Source: Methanobrevibacter sp.
GTDB taxonomy: Archaea > Methanobacteriota > Methanobacteria > Methanobacteriales > Methanobacteriaceae
Length of the DNA stretch: 5,288 bases
Direction: 5' to 3'
Assembly: GCA_021442885.1 (NCBI GenBank)
Contig: JABUVA010000002.1
Location: 22,794-28,081, forward strand
Positions within the stretch are counted from its first letter, which is position 1. Every line of letters starts with the position of its first letter. Shown here one piece after another: positions 1-4,968 of this stretch. The notes under the pieces were generated by a model. The model saw only the letters and a program-made list of their open reading frames with translations. It did not search any database and was not told where the DNA came from. The position numbers and the translations under genes are program-made.

Positions 1-620
1 CCTATTATTGCAGGAATTGATAGAATAAAACTGAATTTAGCTGCAAATTCTTTATCTAAACCTGCTACTAAACCAGCAGCAATTGTAGTTCCTGAACGAG
101 ACAAACCTGGTAAAATTGCACAAGCCTGACCTAATCCCATAAATAATGATTCTTTACCCGAAACATTTGCAAAATCTATTTTTCCACTGTTCATTCTTTG
201 GGATAAATAAAGGATAGTACCAGTTACAAATAAGAAAAATGCAGGGACATATAATGCTCCAGCAAATAGTTCCTCAACTTGACTTTGGAATAAAACACCT
301 ACAATTCCTACAGGAATAGTTGCTAAAATAACATACCATGCTAATTTCTTGTATGGATCCTCGTAAAGTCCTTCAATAAATCTATGTTGAAGGATATCTC
401 CAATACTTAAAAACCAAGATCTAATAAGTTTATAAATATCTCCATGGAAAAACCAAATAACAGCAATTAATGAGCCTAAATGAAGAAAGGTATCAAAAGC
501 TAAATCTGGTGCAACTCCTAATGCCCTTTCTGCAAAAATTAAATGGGCAGAACTACTAATTGGTAAAAATTCAGTTAATCCTTGAACTATACCAATTATT
601 ATTGCTTGTATAACATCCAT
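1..620 (-). CDS. uppP: Undecaprenyl-diphosphatase UppP (BacA family), 3' end cut by window edge
   Basis: This integral membrane enzyme hydrolyses undecaprenyl diphosphate to undecaprenyl phosphate, recycling the lipid carrier used in envelope polymer synthesis (pseudomurein in Methanobacteriales, by family knowledge). The visible 206 complete codons show the two family signatures. The first is GLTEFLPISSSAH at residues 14-26, with catalytic-type Glu17 and His26. The second is PGLSRSG at 171-177, with phosphate-binding Arg175. Hydrophobic stretches around 43-58, 94-111 and 122-139 fit membrane helices. The family is usually about 260-280 residues, so roughly the last quarter lies outside the window. 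The ATG at 620-618 is chosen because AAGGTG (627-632) sits six bases upstream. That site overlaps the ilvE stop codon, which suggests cotranscription and perhaps translational coupling with ilvE. No frameshift is seen. Confidence 0.95.
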   Translation of the reverse strand, partial: MDVIQAIIIGIVQGLTEFLPISSSAHLIFAERALGVAPDLAFDTFLHLGSLIAVIWFFHGDIYKLIRSWFLSIGDILQHRFIEGLYEDPYKKLAWYVILATIPVGIVGVLFQSQVEELFAGALYVPAFFLFVTGTILYLSQRMNSGKIDFANVSGKESLFMGLGQACAILPGLSRSGTTIAAGLVAGLDKEFAAKFSFILSIPAII

Positions 621-626
621 ATTTTA

Positions 627-632
627 CACCTT
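627..632 (-). promoter_or_regulatory. Shine-Dalgarno of uppP overlapping the ilvE stop
   Basis: On the minus strand AAGGTG ends six bases before the uppP ATG. Its first two bases are also part of the ilvE TAA (631-633). The site fixes the uppP start and links the two genes in one transcript. Coupling of their translation is inferred from the overlap. Confidence 0.7.
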
Positions 633-1554
633 AAAAGTAGGTTAACCATTCATAAATATCAAGGGCTTTATTTTCAACAACTTCGAAAAATGTTGTCTGT
701 AATTTTTCAGTAATAGGTCCTCTTTTTCCTATTCCTATTGTTCTTCCATCAATACTTTTTATTGGTGTAACTTCAGCAGCAGTTCCTGTAAAAAAGATTT
801 CATCAGCAAGATAAAGTCTTTCACGACTAATACCTTCTTCAACAACATCGTATCCTAGGAATTTTGCTATTTTCATAACAGAATCTCTAGTAATTCCTTT
901 AAGAATAGATGAACTTAAAGGTGGTGTGTAAATGGTTTCATCCTCAACAATAAAAATGTTTTCTCCACTACCTTCAGCTACTTGGCCTTGGTAATCAAGC
1001 ATAATTGCTTCGGAATATCCGTGATTAATAGCTTCTATTTTTGCTAATTGAGAGTTCATATAATTTGCAGCTGCTTTAGCCATTGTAGGTAATGTGTCAG
1101 GTGCAGGTTTTCTCCAGGAGGATACTCCAACATCGGCTCCTACTTTCATAACTTCATCACCTAAGTATGCTCCCCATTCCCATGCTCCTATCATAACATC
1201 AACAGGACAATTTAAAGGATTAACTCCTAATTCTCCATATCCTCTAAATGCAATAGGACGTATATAGCAAGATTTAAAATTATTTTCTTTAATTGTTTCA
1301 ATAGTCGCATTACATACTTCTTCTTCTGTGTAAGGCATATCTATTTTATATATTTTTGCTGAATCAAATAAACGTTTTATATGATCTTCTAATCGAAAAA
1401 CACAAGAGCCTTTATCATTTTCATAAGCTCTAATTCCTTCAAAAACGCTTGTACCATAATGTACAACATGAGAAAAGGCATGTATATTTGCATCTTCCCA
1501 ATCAATCATTTCACCATTCATCCATACTTTACTTACAGTATCATCCCAAGCCAT
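631..1554 (-). CDS. ilvE: Branched-chain amino acid aminotransferase IlvE
   Basis: This cytosolic PLP enzyme of fold type IV transfers the amino group between glutamate and the 2-oxo acids of valine, leucine and isoleucine, the last step of their synthesis. The 307 residues match the usual bacterial/archaeal length. Visible landmarks are [13 protein letters not shown] (32-44); RLFD after the EDHIK segment (56-64); the PLP lysine Lys160 in [12 protein letters not shown] (157-168); Glu194 in [10 protein letters not shown] (192-201); [12 protein letters not shown] (214-225); and GTAAEVTPI (257-265), which binds cofactor phosphate and substrate in the family. The ATG is preceded by AGTGAT, a near match to the archaeal ribosome site. 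uppP follows after 10 bases; mtd lies 178 bases upstream with its own terminator, so ilvE probably starts the ilvE-uppP transcript. D-amino acid aminotransferase or aminodeoxychorismate lyase are fold relatives, but the full motif set favours IlvE. Confidence 0.95.
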   Translation of the reverse strand: MAWDDTVSKVWMNGEMIDWEDANIHAFSHVVHYGTSVFEGIRAYENDKGSCVFRLEDHIKRLFDSAKIYKIDMPYTEEEVCNATIETIKENNFKSCYIRPIAFRGYGELGVNPLNCPVDVMIGAWEWGAYLGDEVMKVGADVGVSSWRKPAPDTLPTMAKAAANYMNSQLAKIEAINHGYSEAIMLDYQGQVAEGSGENIFIVEDETIYTPPLSSSILKGITRDSVMKIAKFLGYDVVEEGISRERLYLADEIFFTGTAAEVTPIKSIDGRTIGIGKRGPITEKLQTTFFEVVENKALDIYEWLTYF

Positions 1555-1602
1555 TTTATCACTTCATAAATTTAATATTAATATAATATATGTGGATTAT
1601 AA

Positions 1603-1610
1603 TATTTAAA
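1603..1610 (-). promoter_or_regulatory. Candidate TATA box for ilvE-uppP
   Basis: The minus strand reads GAAATTTAAATA here, so TTTAAATA is preceded by purine/A-rich bases resembling a BRE. A start about 25 bases downstream (near 1580) would give a leader of roughly 25 bases containing the AGTGAT ribosome site. The spacer is so AT-rich that other TATA-like words occur, so the choice is tentative. Confidence 0.35.
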
Positions 1611-1698
1611 TTTCAATTGAATATAACTAAAAAGTTAAAAAAAACAGTTAATCTATACTTATTAAATTAATATAATCTAAATATAATTAAAAGATTTT

Positions 1699-1735
1699 AA
1701 AAAAAGAAAAAATAAAAGTAGCAGTTAGCTACTTA
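1699..1735 (-). terminator. Hairpin plus U-tract terminator of mtd
   Basis: Starting within the mtd stop codon, the minus strand reads AAGTAGC, a five-base TAACT loop, then GCTACTT. This is a 7-bp stem (1716-1722 with 1728-1734), followed at once by a T-rich tract TTTTATTTTTTC and further Ts down to about 1699. Archaea generally terminate on oligo-U, and the hairpin strengthens the call. It separates mtd from ilvE and lies directly on the stop codon, leaving almost no 3' untranslated spacer. Confidence 0.75.
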
Positions 1736-2563
1736 TTCTGGTTTTGAAATTAAAGCAGTTTTAGCACCGACAGAACCGTCACCCATGTGAGGAGTTCTGC
1801 ATACGGAATCGTTTGCTTTTTCTATTTCTCTTGCTTCTACAGCTAATTTAGCAGCTGCTGAAGCCATTTCGTGTGCTGCTGCAACAATAGGAACGTATTT
1901 TTCCATTTCTTTTACCATGAAACAACCTTTTAAGTCTAAGTCAGCAACTTTTTCAGCAATTTCGTATGCTGCGTAAGCTTTAGCTTTTGCATATGGGTTT
2001 TCGAAACCAGCTGCTTCTACAGCTTTTTCAGCAGTAATTGCAATTTGAGGTAATTCGATTTCTTCGCCAGCTTCAACAGCAGCGATAACGCCATCGATAG
2101 TTTTTTGAACTAATCTGTAAGCACCAGTAGCAGCTAATACTTTGATAATGTCAGAGTTGAATGAAGCCATTTCAGTTGGGTCTAATAATTCTCTTCTAGC
2201 ACCAATCATTGGGTCAGCTTTTACGATAATGTAACCTAATCCTTGTTCAATCATTTCATCTTTTTTACCTAAACCTGGTGCATCACCAATAATAATTGCT
2301 GGGGTGTCTGCTTCAGATAATAATTCTCTTGCTTTTGCAGGACCTGGTGCTCCTGGGTTAGGACTAATGAAGATACAGAAGTCAGGGTCAAAATCAGCTA
2401 TTTTTGGTACAACTTCTTCAACTTGTTCTGGGTTCATTTTTGCACCAGAACCAACTAATCTAACATCAATGTTAGGTCTGTCTGCTCTTTCATCTAAAAT
2501 TAAGTCAATTACCGGAGAAGTTCCGATATTACCACTTTTAATAATTCCTATTTTAACTACCAT
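1733..2563 (-). CDS. mtd: F420-dependent methylenetetrahydromethanopterin dehydrogenase (Mtd)
   Basis: Mtd reversibly reduces methenyl-tetrahydromethanopterin to methylene-tetrahydromethanopterin with reduced coenzyme F420. It is a cytosolic core step of CO2-reducing methanogenesis. The 276-residue product has the usual family length and starts with the typical VVKIGIIKSGNIGTSPVIDL (2-21). Other conserved-looking blocks are VRLVGSGAKMNPEQVE (34-49), FISPNPGAPGPAKARELL (65-82), IIGDAPGLGKKDEM (91-104), KADPMIGARRELLDPTEM (115-132) and CRTPHMGDGS (255-264). The ATG at 2563 has AGTGAT as a ribosome site seven bases upstream. The coding DNA is clearly richer in G and C than its surroundings, with many Gct/Gca alanine and Gaa codons, fitting a highly expressed, alanine-rich protein. 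It appears monocistronic, with a hairpin terminator downstream and a tRNA gene upstream. The duplicated palindrome just upstream suggests specific control. Confidence 0.97.
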   Translation of the reverse strand: MVVKIGIIKSGNIGTSPVIDLILDERADRPNIDVRLVGSGAKMNPEQVEEVVPKIADFDPDFCIFISPNPGAPGPAKARELLSEADTPAIIIGDAPGLGKKDEMIEQGLGYIIVKADPMIGARRELLDPTEMASFNSDIIKVLAATGAYRLVQKTIDGVIAAVEAGEEIELPQIAITAEKAVEAAGFENPYAKAKAYAAYEIAEKVADLDLKGCFMVKEMEKYVPIVAAAHEMASAAAKLAVEAREIEKANDSVCRTPHMGDGSVGAKTALISKPE

Positions 2564-2583
2564 TTAAATCACTTTTAAATTTA

Positions 2584-2623
2584 ATACGATTTATCGTATG
2601 AATATGATTTATCGTATGAATAT
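2584..2623. repeat. Tandem 18-bp duplication of a palindromic element before mtd
   Basis: The plus strand carries two perfect, abutting copies of GATTTATCGTATGAATAT (2588-2605 and 2606-2623). With the preceding ATAC, the first copy completes a perfect palindrome, ATACGAT-TT-ATCGTAT (2584-2599). The second forms ATATGAT-TT-ATCGTAT (2602-2617) with one mismatch. The array therefore has three exact half-sites and one imperfect one, centred 18 bp apart, ending 20 bases before the mtd ATG. CG is rare in the surrounding AT-rich spacer, so the four CG-containing or CG-derived half-sites stand out. A dimeric regulator operator is the likeliest reading. A hairpin in the mtd leader is the alternative. 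Confidence 0.85.
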
Positions 2624-2626
2624 AAA
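2619..2626 (-). promoter_or_regulatory. Candidate TATA box for mtd
   Basis: The minus strand reads AAATTTATATTC, giving TTTATATT here. A start about 25 bases downstream (near 2597) would fall inside the palindrome array, so a protein bound there would cover the promoter start. A second TATA-like stretch on the same strand (TTTATAAATATA, about 2674-2685) would instead give a leader near 90 bases with the array in the transcript. The sequence alone does not decide between them. Confidence 0.4.
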
Positions 2627-2762
2627 TTTATAGTAATACATATTAAACTTTTTGTTTTAATTTTAATTCAACATATATTTATAAAAATAAGATAAAATTT
2701 GAATAATATTATAAGATAGTTTAAAATTATTAAAATATTTTTATGTTAATTATGTAAATATT

Positions 2763-2784
2763 AAAAATTTAAAGAAAAAAATAG
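2763..2784 (-). terminator. Oligo-U terminator of tRNA-Val
   Basis: Directly after the tRNA discriminator base the minus strand reads CTATTTTTTTCTTT, then another T run. Oligo-U runs without a hairpin are typical terminators for archaeal tRNA genes. Confidence 0.55.
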
Positions 2785-2856
<72 letters not shown>

Positions 2857-2886
2857 AACAGACATAATTATATAAATCTAACAAAG

Positions 2887-2894
2887 TATATAAA
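2887..2894 (-). promoter_or_regulatory. TATA box of tRNA-Val
   Basis: The minus strand has TTTATATA, the classic strong archaeal box A, preceded by AAAAGC as a BRE-like element. A start about 25 bases downstream falls near 2866, giving a roughly ten-base leader before the tRNA. A second TTTATATA (2869-2876) is too close to the tRNA to be its own box. Confidence 0.65.
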
Positions 2895-3003
2895 GCTTTT
2901 GGATTTTTAATTTTTAAACAAAGTATTTTAATTGAAAAATTTAATCAAAAATACAACTACAATCATTAATTTTATTATTAAATAAATGGGGTTAGTAGAT
3001 AAT

Positions 3004-3022
3004 GAAAAATTAAAGTTTTAAT
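3004..3022 (-). terminator. Possible weak terminator after hisB
   Basis: Nine bases past the hisB stop the minus strand reads ATTAAA-AC-TTTAAT followed by TTTTC. The stem is only A-T pairs with a two-base loop, so the U-run is the more convincing part. A wider pairing of GGGGTT (3037-3042) with AACCCC (2988-2993) could also enclose it. It would end the regulator-ferredoxin-hisB transcript before the tRNA gene. Confidence 0.35.
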
Positions 3023-3030
3023 AATTTAAT

Positions 3031-3609
3031 TTACAAAACCCCTTTAGTACTAGGAATTTGATCATGCTCAACTTTAATAGCTTCTTTTATAGATTTAGCA
3101 AAAGCTTTAAAAATAGCTTCAGCTTTATGATGATCATTAAATCCTTTTGCATCACAATAAATATTAATCTTAGAAGAACTAGCAAATGACTCGAAAAAAT
3201 GAACAATGACATCAGATGTTAAATCTCCGATTTTTTCATTTTTAAAATCAAAAACCATATTACAATAGCTTCTTCCACTTATATCAATAGCTACTGTTGC
3301 TACAGATTCATCCATAGGGACAATTGCATCAGCCATTCTTTTTATCCCACGTTTATCTCCAATAGCTATACTAAAAGCTTCTCCTAAAAGTATACCTACA
3401 TCTTCAACAGTATGGTGATCATCTACTTCAACATCTCCGTTAGCTTTTATATCTAAGTCGATTCTGCTATGTTTTGAAAATGATTCAAGCATATGGTTGA
3501 AAAAATTTACTCCAGTGTCAATATTATATTTACCAATACCATCAAGATTAATTTTAATGTTTATTTTAGTTTCATTAGTATTTCTTGAAACATCAGCTAT
3601 TCTATTCAT
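3031..3609 (-). CDS. hisB: Imidazoleglycerol-phosphate dehydratase HisB
   Basis: HisB is the cytosolic Mn-dependent enzyme that dehydrates imidazole glycerol phosphate to imidazole acetol phosphate in histidine synthesis. The 192 residues match the usual length of the single-function enzyme, with no phosphatase domain. The duplicated metal motifs are clear: [13 protein letters not shown] (36-48, with His39 and Glu42), [17 protein letters not shown] (63-79, with His65, His66 and Glu69), and [12 protein letters not shown] (158-169, with His160, His161 and Glu164). PSTKG at 186-190 is the usual C-terminal active-site tail. The ATG at 3609 has only a modest ribosome site (TTGAT). It follows the ferredoxin stop by nine bases, so it is the last gene of the ModE-like/ferredoxin/hisB operon. 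No other his gene is visible, so histidine genes appear dispersed here. Confidence 0.96.
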   Translation of the reverse strand: MNRIADVSRNTNETKINIKINLDGIGKYNIDTGVNFFNHMLESFSKHSRIDLDIKANGDVEVDDHHTVEDVGILLGEAFSIAIGDKRGIKRMADAIVPMDESVATVAIDISGRSYCNMVFDFKNEKIGDLTSDVIVHFFESFASSSKINIYCDAKGFNDHHKAEAIFKAFAKSIKEAIKVEHDQIPSTKGVL

Positions 3610-3618
3610 TATATCAAC

Positions 3619-3819
3619 TTATTCCTCAGGTGCATTTCTTATAATTTTGATACAATCTACAGGACATTCCATTGCACAAAGTGTACAAACATGGCAATAT
3701 CTCAAATCCAGGATATGAGCAACTTCTTTAATCTCCCATATTTTAGCAGCTTTTGGACAGATATCATAACAATTTCCACAAGCTATACATTTACTTTCAT
3801 CAACTTCTATTTTTAAAAT
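3619..3819 (-). CDS. Small 2[4Fe-4S] ferredoxin with apparent ATT start codon
   Basis: This 66-residue protein is an electron carrier with two [4Fe-4S] clusters. Cysteines at 11, 14, 17 and 21 (CIACGNCYDICP) form the first cluster motif. Those at 42, 45, 48 and 52 (CHVCTLCAMECP) form the second, followed by an extra Cys56. No signal peptide or membrane segment is seen, so it should be cytosolic. The frame has no ATG, GTG or TTG before the first cluster, and a stop (TAA at 3835-3837, the regulator's stop) lies five codons upstream. The best start is ATT at 3819-3817, eight bases after GGAGG (3828-3832). A normal ferredoxin N-terminus then reads as initiator-LKIEVDESKC. It sits 15 bases after the regulator gene and nine before hisB, so it is part of the operon. 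Its redox partner is unknown. Alternatives are a sequencing error in an ATG, or a recently damaged start codon. Confidence 0.85.
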   Translation of the reverse strand: MLKIEVDESKCIACGNCYDICPKAAKIWEIKEVAHILDLRYCHVCTLCAMECPVDCIKIIRNAPEE

Positions 3820-3825
3820 ATTAAT

Positions 3826-3832
3826 CTCCTCC
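3826..3832 (-). promoter_or_regulatory. Strong Shine-Dalgarno deciding the ferredoxin start
   Basis: The minus strand reads GGAGGAG, the strongest ribosome site in the window. It lies just past the regulator stop and eight bases (from the GGAGG core) before ATT at 3819-3817. It argues that translation begins there despite the rare codon. Confidence 0.7.
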
Positions 3833-3834
3833 TG

Positions 3835-4527
3835 TTATAGTTTTAAAGTTGCTACAGACATGGCTTTGAAACCTATATAAACTTCTTTACCAATTGTAAG
3901 ATTTAATTCTTTTTCAGCAAACAATGTAATATCTGAATAGAACATTAGTCCTTCAACATCGATTTTAACTCTAATAATATCGTTTTCTAATTTCATTTCA
4001 ACTATTTTTCCTTTTAAAATATTCCTAATACTTGAGAGGAATGGTTCGAGCATTATGAATATGTTATCATAACTAACTAGGGCTAATATCTTTTCGCCAA
4101 CAGTATAATTGCTATTTAATGGAGTATTTATTAGGAAAGTCCCTACTTTGATTTTCATTATGCCTTTATCATAATCAATGTCTGCTACTGTTGTTTCAAA
4201 TTCATTAACATCTTTATGTAGCTCCATTATTGCATTGATTTTTTTACATTCTTTTAAAATTAAAAATCCTTCATCGGTAAGACTAGTGCCTCCACCACCA
4301 CCTTTTCCTCCTTTTGTAGTACTAACAACTTTAACTCCTAATGTTGATTCGATTCTTTCTATGTAATTTAAGGCGGTTCTGTATGATATTCCCACAGATT
4401 CTGCGGCATCTGTAATAGAGCCCATATTAAGAATATTTTCAAGTAATTTATATTGTTTATTATTTAATAAAAAAGATTCTTGACCCATATTTATTTTATA
4501 TTCAATTCCTGCTTTAACATCAGTCAT
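3835..4527 (-). CDS. ModE-like transcriptional regulator (winged HTH plus MOP/TOBE domain)
   Basis: The product has the layout of ModE, the molybdate/tungstate-sensing DNA-binding protein. Counting from the chosen start (230 residues), a LysR/ModE-type winged helix-turn-helix spans about 24-94: GSITDAAESVGISYRTALNY forms the helix-turn-helix and the glycine-rich wing GGKGGGGGTSLTDEG is typical of ModE. The C-terminal part holds a TOBE/MOP-type oxyanion domain at about 165-228 (SIRNILKGKIVEMKLEND to KAMSVATLKL). A less typical related segment lies at about 115-163. ATG at 4527 is preferred because GGTGA (4532-4536) lies five bases upstream; the longer reading from 4539 has no ribosome site. 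It heads the operon with the ferredoxin and hisB, which is unexpected for a molybdate sensor. The ligand, targets and possible autoregulation are inferred only. Confidence 0.88.
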   Translation of the reverse strand: MTDVKAGIEYKINMGQESFLLNNKQYKLLENILNMGSITDAAESVGISYRTALNYIERIESTLGVKVVSTTKGGKGGGGGTSLTDEGFLILKECKKINAIMELHKDVNEFETTVADIDYDKGIMKIKVGTFLINTPLNSNYTVGEKILALVSYDNIFIMLEPFLSSIRNILKGKIVEMKLENDIIRVKIDVEGLMFYSDITLFAEKELNLTIGKEVYIGFKAMSVATLKL

Positions 4528-4531
4528 TATA

Positions 4532-4536
4532 GTCAC
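4532..4536 (-). promoter_or_regulatory. Shine-Dalgarno that decides the ModE-like start
   Basis: GGTGA on the minus strand lies five bases before the ATG at 4527-4525 and overlaps the alternative upstream ATG (4539-4537). This makes the shorter 230-residue product more likely than the 234-residue one. Confidence 0.65.
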
Positions 4537-4559
4537 CATTAATAATTAAATACAACTTT

Positions 4560-4580
4560 ATTTTATATCATTTAAATAAA
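4560..4580 (-). promoter_or_regulatory. Candidate promoter of the regulator-ferredoxin-hisB operon
   Basis: The minus strand has TTTATTTAAA (4571-4580) and TATAAAAT (4560-4567). Starts about 25 bases downstream would give leaders of about 23 or 10 bases before the ATG at 4527. The region is nearly all A and T, so I cannot choose between them. Confidence 0.3.
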
Positions 4581-4618
4581 TTTAGTTTTAAAATGTTGGA
4601 TAAGTTTTTGGTGTTGCC

Positions 4619-4649
4619 CATACATTCTCTTCTCAGAACTGGGTGTATG
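4619..4649 (+). repeat. Inverted repeat with RNA hairpin potential
   Basis: Read as plus-strand RNA, CAUACAUUC pairs with GGGUGUAUG over nine positions (two of them U-G wobbles) around a 13-base loop. The minus-strand version pairs less well, because the wobbles become A-C mismatches. It lies in a less AT-rich island. No U-tract follows, so it is not a good terminator. Its role is unknown. Confidence 0.4.
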
Positions 4650-4875
4650 TCTTTCAACCGTTTAAAACTAATGTAATTTACTTAAAATAACATTTAGATA
4701 TTTCTCTAAGGATTAATCTTTGATATTATGTGTTAACATTACCTATTTTACATTCATTGAAAATATTCTGACTTTAAATCTATATTCTTTTGAATATCCT
4801 TAGAATGTTTGATAATAAATTTTAATTTATTTTTTTTGAACTTCAATTTTGTTAAAAATTAATACATTTTTCATG

Positions 4876-4921
4876 GATTACCACAAATTTTATCAATAGA
4901 TTACCACAAATTTTATCAACA
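4876..4921 (+). repeat. Two adjacent 23-bp direct repeats before the ATPase gene
   Basis: Two abutting 23-base units (4876-4898 and 4899-4921) begin GATTACCACAAATTTTAT and differ at a single base, ATCAATA versus ATCAACA. A third, much degenerated copy may follow at 4922-4946 (GATT, then ATTTTA and AATAG at matching places). The array ends within 50 bases of the ATPase ATG, so it could be an operator, an expanded leader sequence or a slippage product. It lacks the spacers of a CRISPR array. Confidence 0.85.
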
Positions 4922-4957
4922 GATTTGTTATTAATTTTAATAATAGGTTTATGCATG

Positions 4958-4962
4958 GGTGA
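4958..4962 (+). promoter_or_regulatory. Shine-Dalgarno of the ATPase gene
   Basis: GGTGA lies six bases before the ATG at 4969 and matches the archaeal 16S tail. It supports this start over the nearby ATGs at 4951 and 4955, both of which are followed within five codons by an in-frame stop. Confidence 0.7.
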
Positions 4963-4968
4963 AAAATA

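Larger units (their letters stand above)
4540..4968. other. Long AT-rich spacer without a convincing gene
   Basis: This spacer separates the minus-strand operon from the plus-strand ATPase, so it should hold two divergent promoters. Only very short open frames occur and none has a ribosome site. It contains, in order: the regulator promoter; a less AT-rich island around 4605-4660 with an inverted repeat; a 9-bp inverted repeat TCTAAGGAT/ATCCTTAGA (4705-4713 and 4796-4804); a perfect palindrome ATATTC-TTTT-GAATAT (4782-4797); and two adjacent 23-base direct repeats (4876-4921). No CRISPR, tRNA or recognisable insertion-sequence end is seen. No clear TATA box for the ATPase could be singled out. 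Confidence 0.6.

Noticed and set aside
2304..2567. Plus-strand open frame of 87 codons opposite mtd
   Set aside because: It is fully antisense to the conserved mtd gene, shows no family motif, and reflects the codon pattern of the real gene.
2869..2876. Second TTTATATA as the tRNA-Val promoter
   Set aside because: A start 25 bases downstream would lie inside the tRNA; the copy at 2887-2894 has the right spacing.
2988..3042. GGGGTT/AACCCC pairing as a long hairpin terminator for hisB
   Set aside because: The six-base arms are 43 bases apart and one lies in the hisB coding end, with no U-run directly after the far arm.
3497..3718. Plus-strand open frame of 73 codons opposite hisB and the ferredoxin
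   Set aside because: It overlaps two well-supported genes on the other strand. Its hydrophobic look is a by-product of antisense reading.
4178..4366. Plus-strand open frame of 62 codons with a proline run
   Set aside because: The proline run is the antisense of the glycine-rich wing of the ModE-like regulator.
4537..4539. Upstream ATG as the start of the ModE-like gene
   Set aside because: No ribosome site precedes it, and the ribosome site of the downstream ATG overlaps it.
4593..4676. 27-codon plus-strand frame starting at ATG in the spacer, and a similar short open frame on the opposite strand
   Set aside because: There is no ribosome site, no recognisable motif and a length expected by chance.
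4876..4921. Possible CRISPR array
   Set aside because: There are only two units, directly abutting with no spacers between them.
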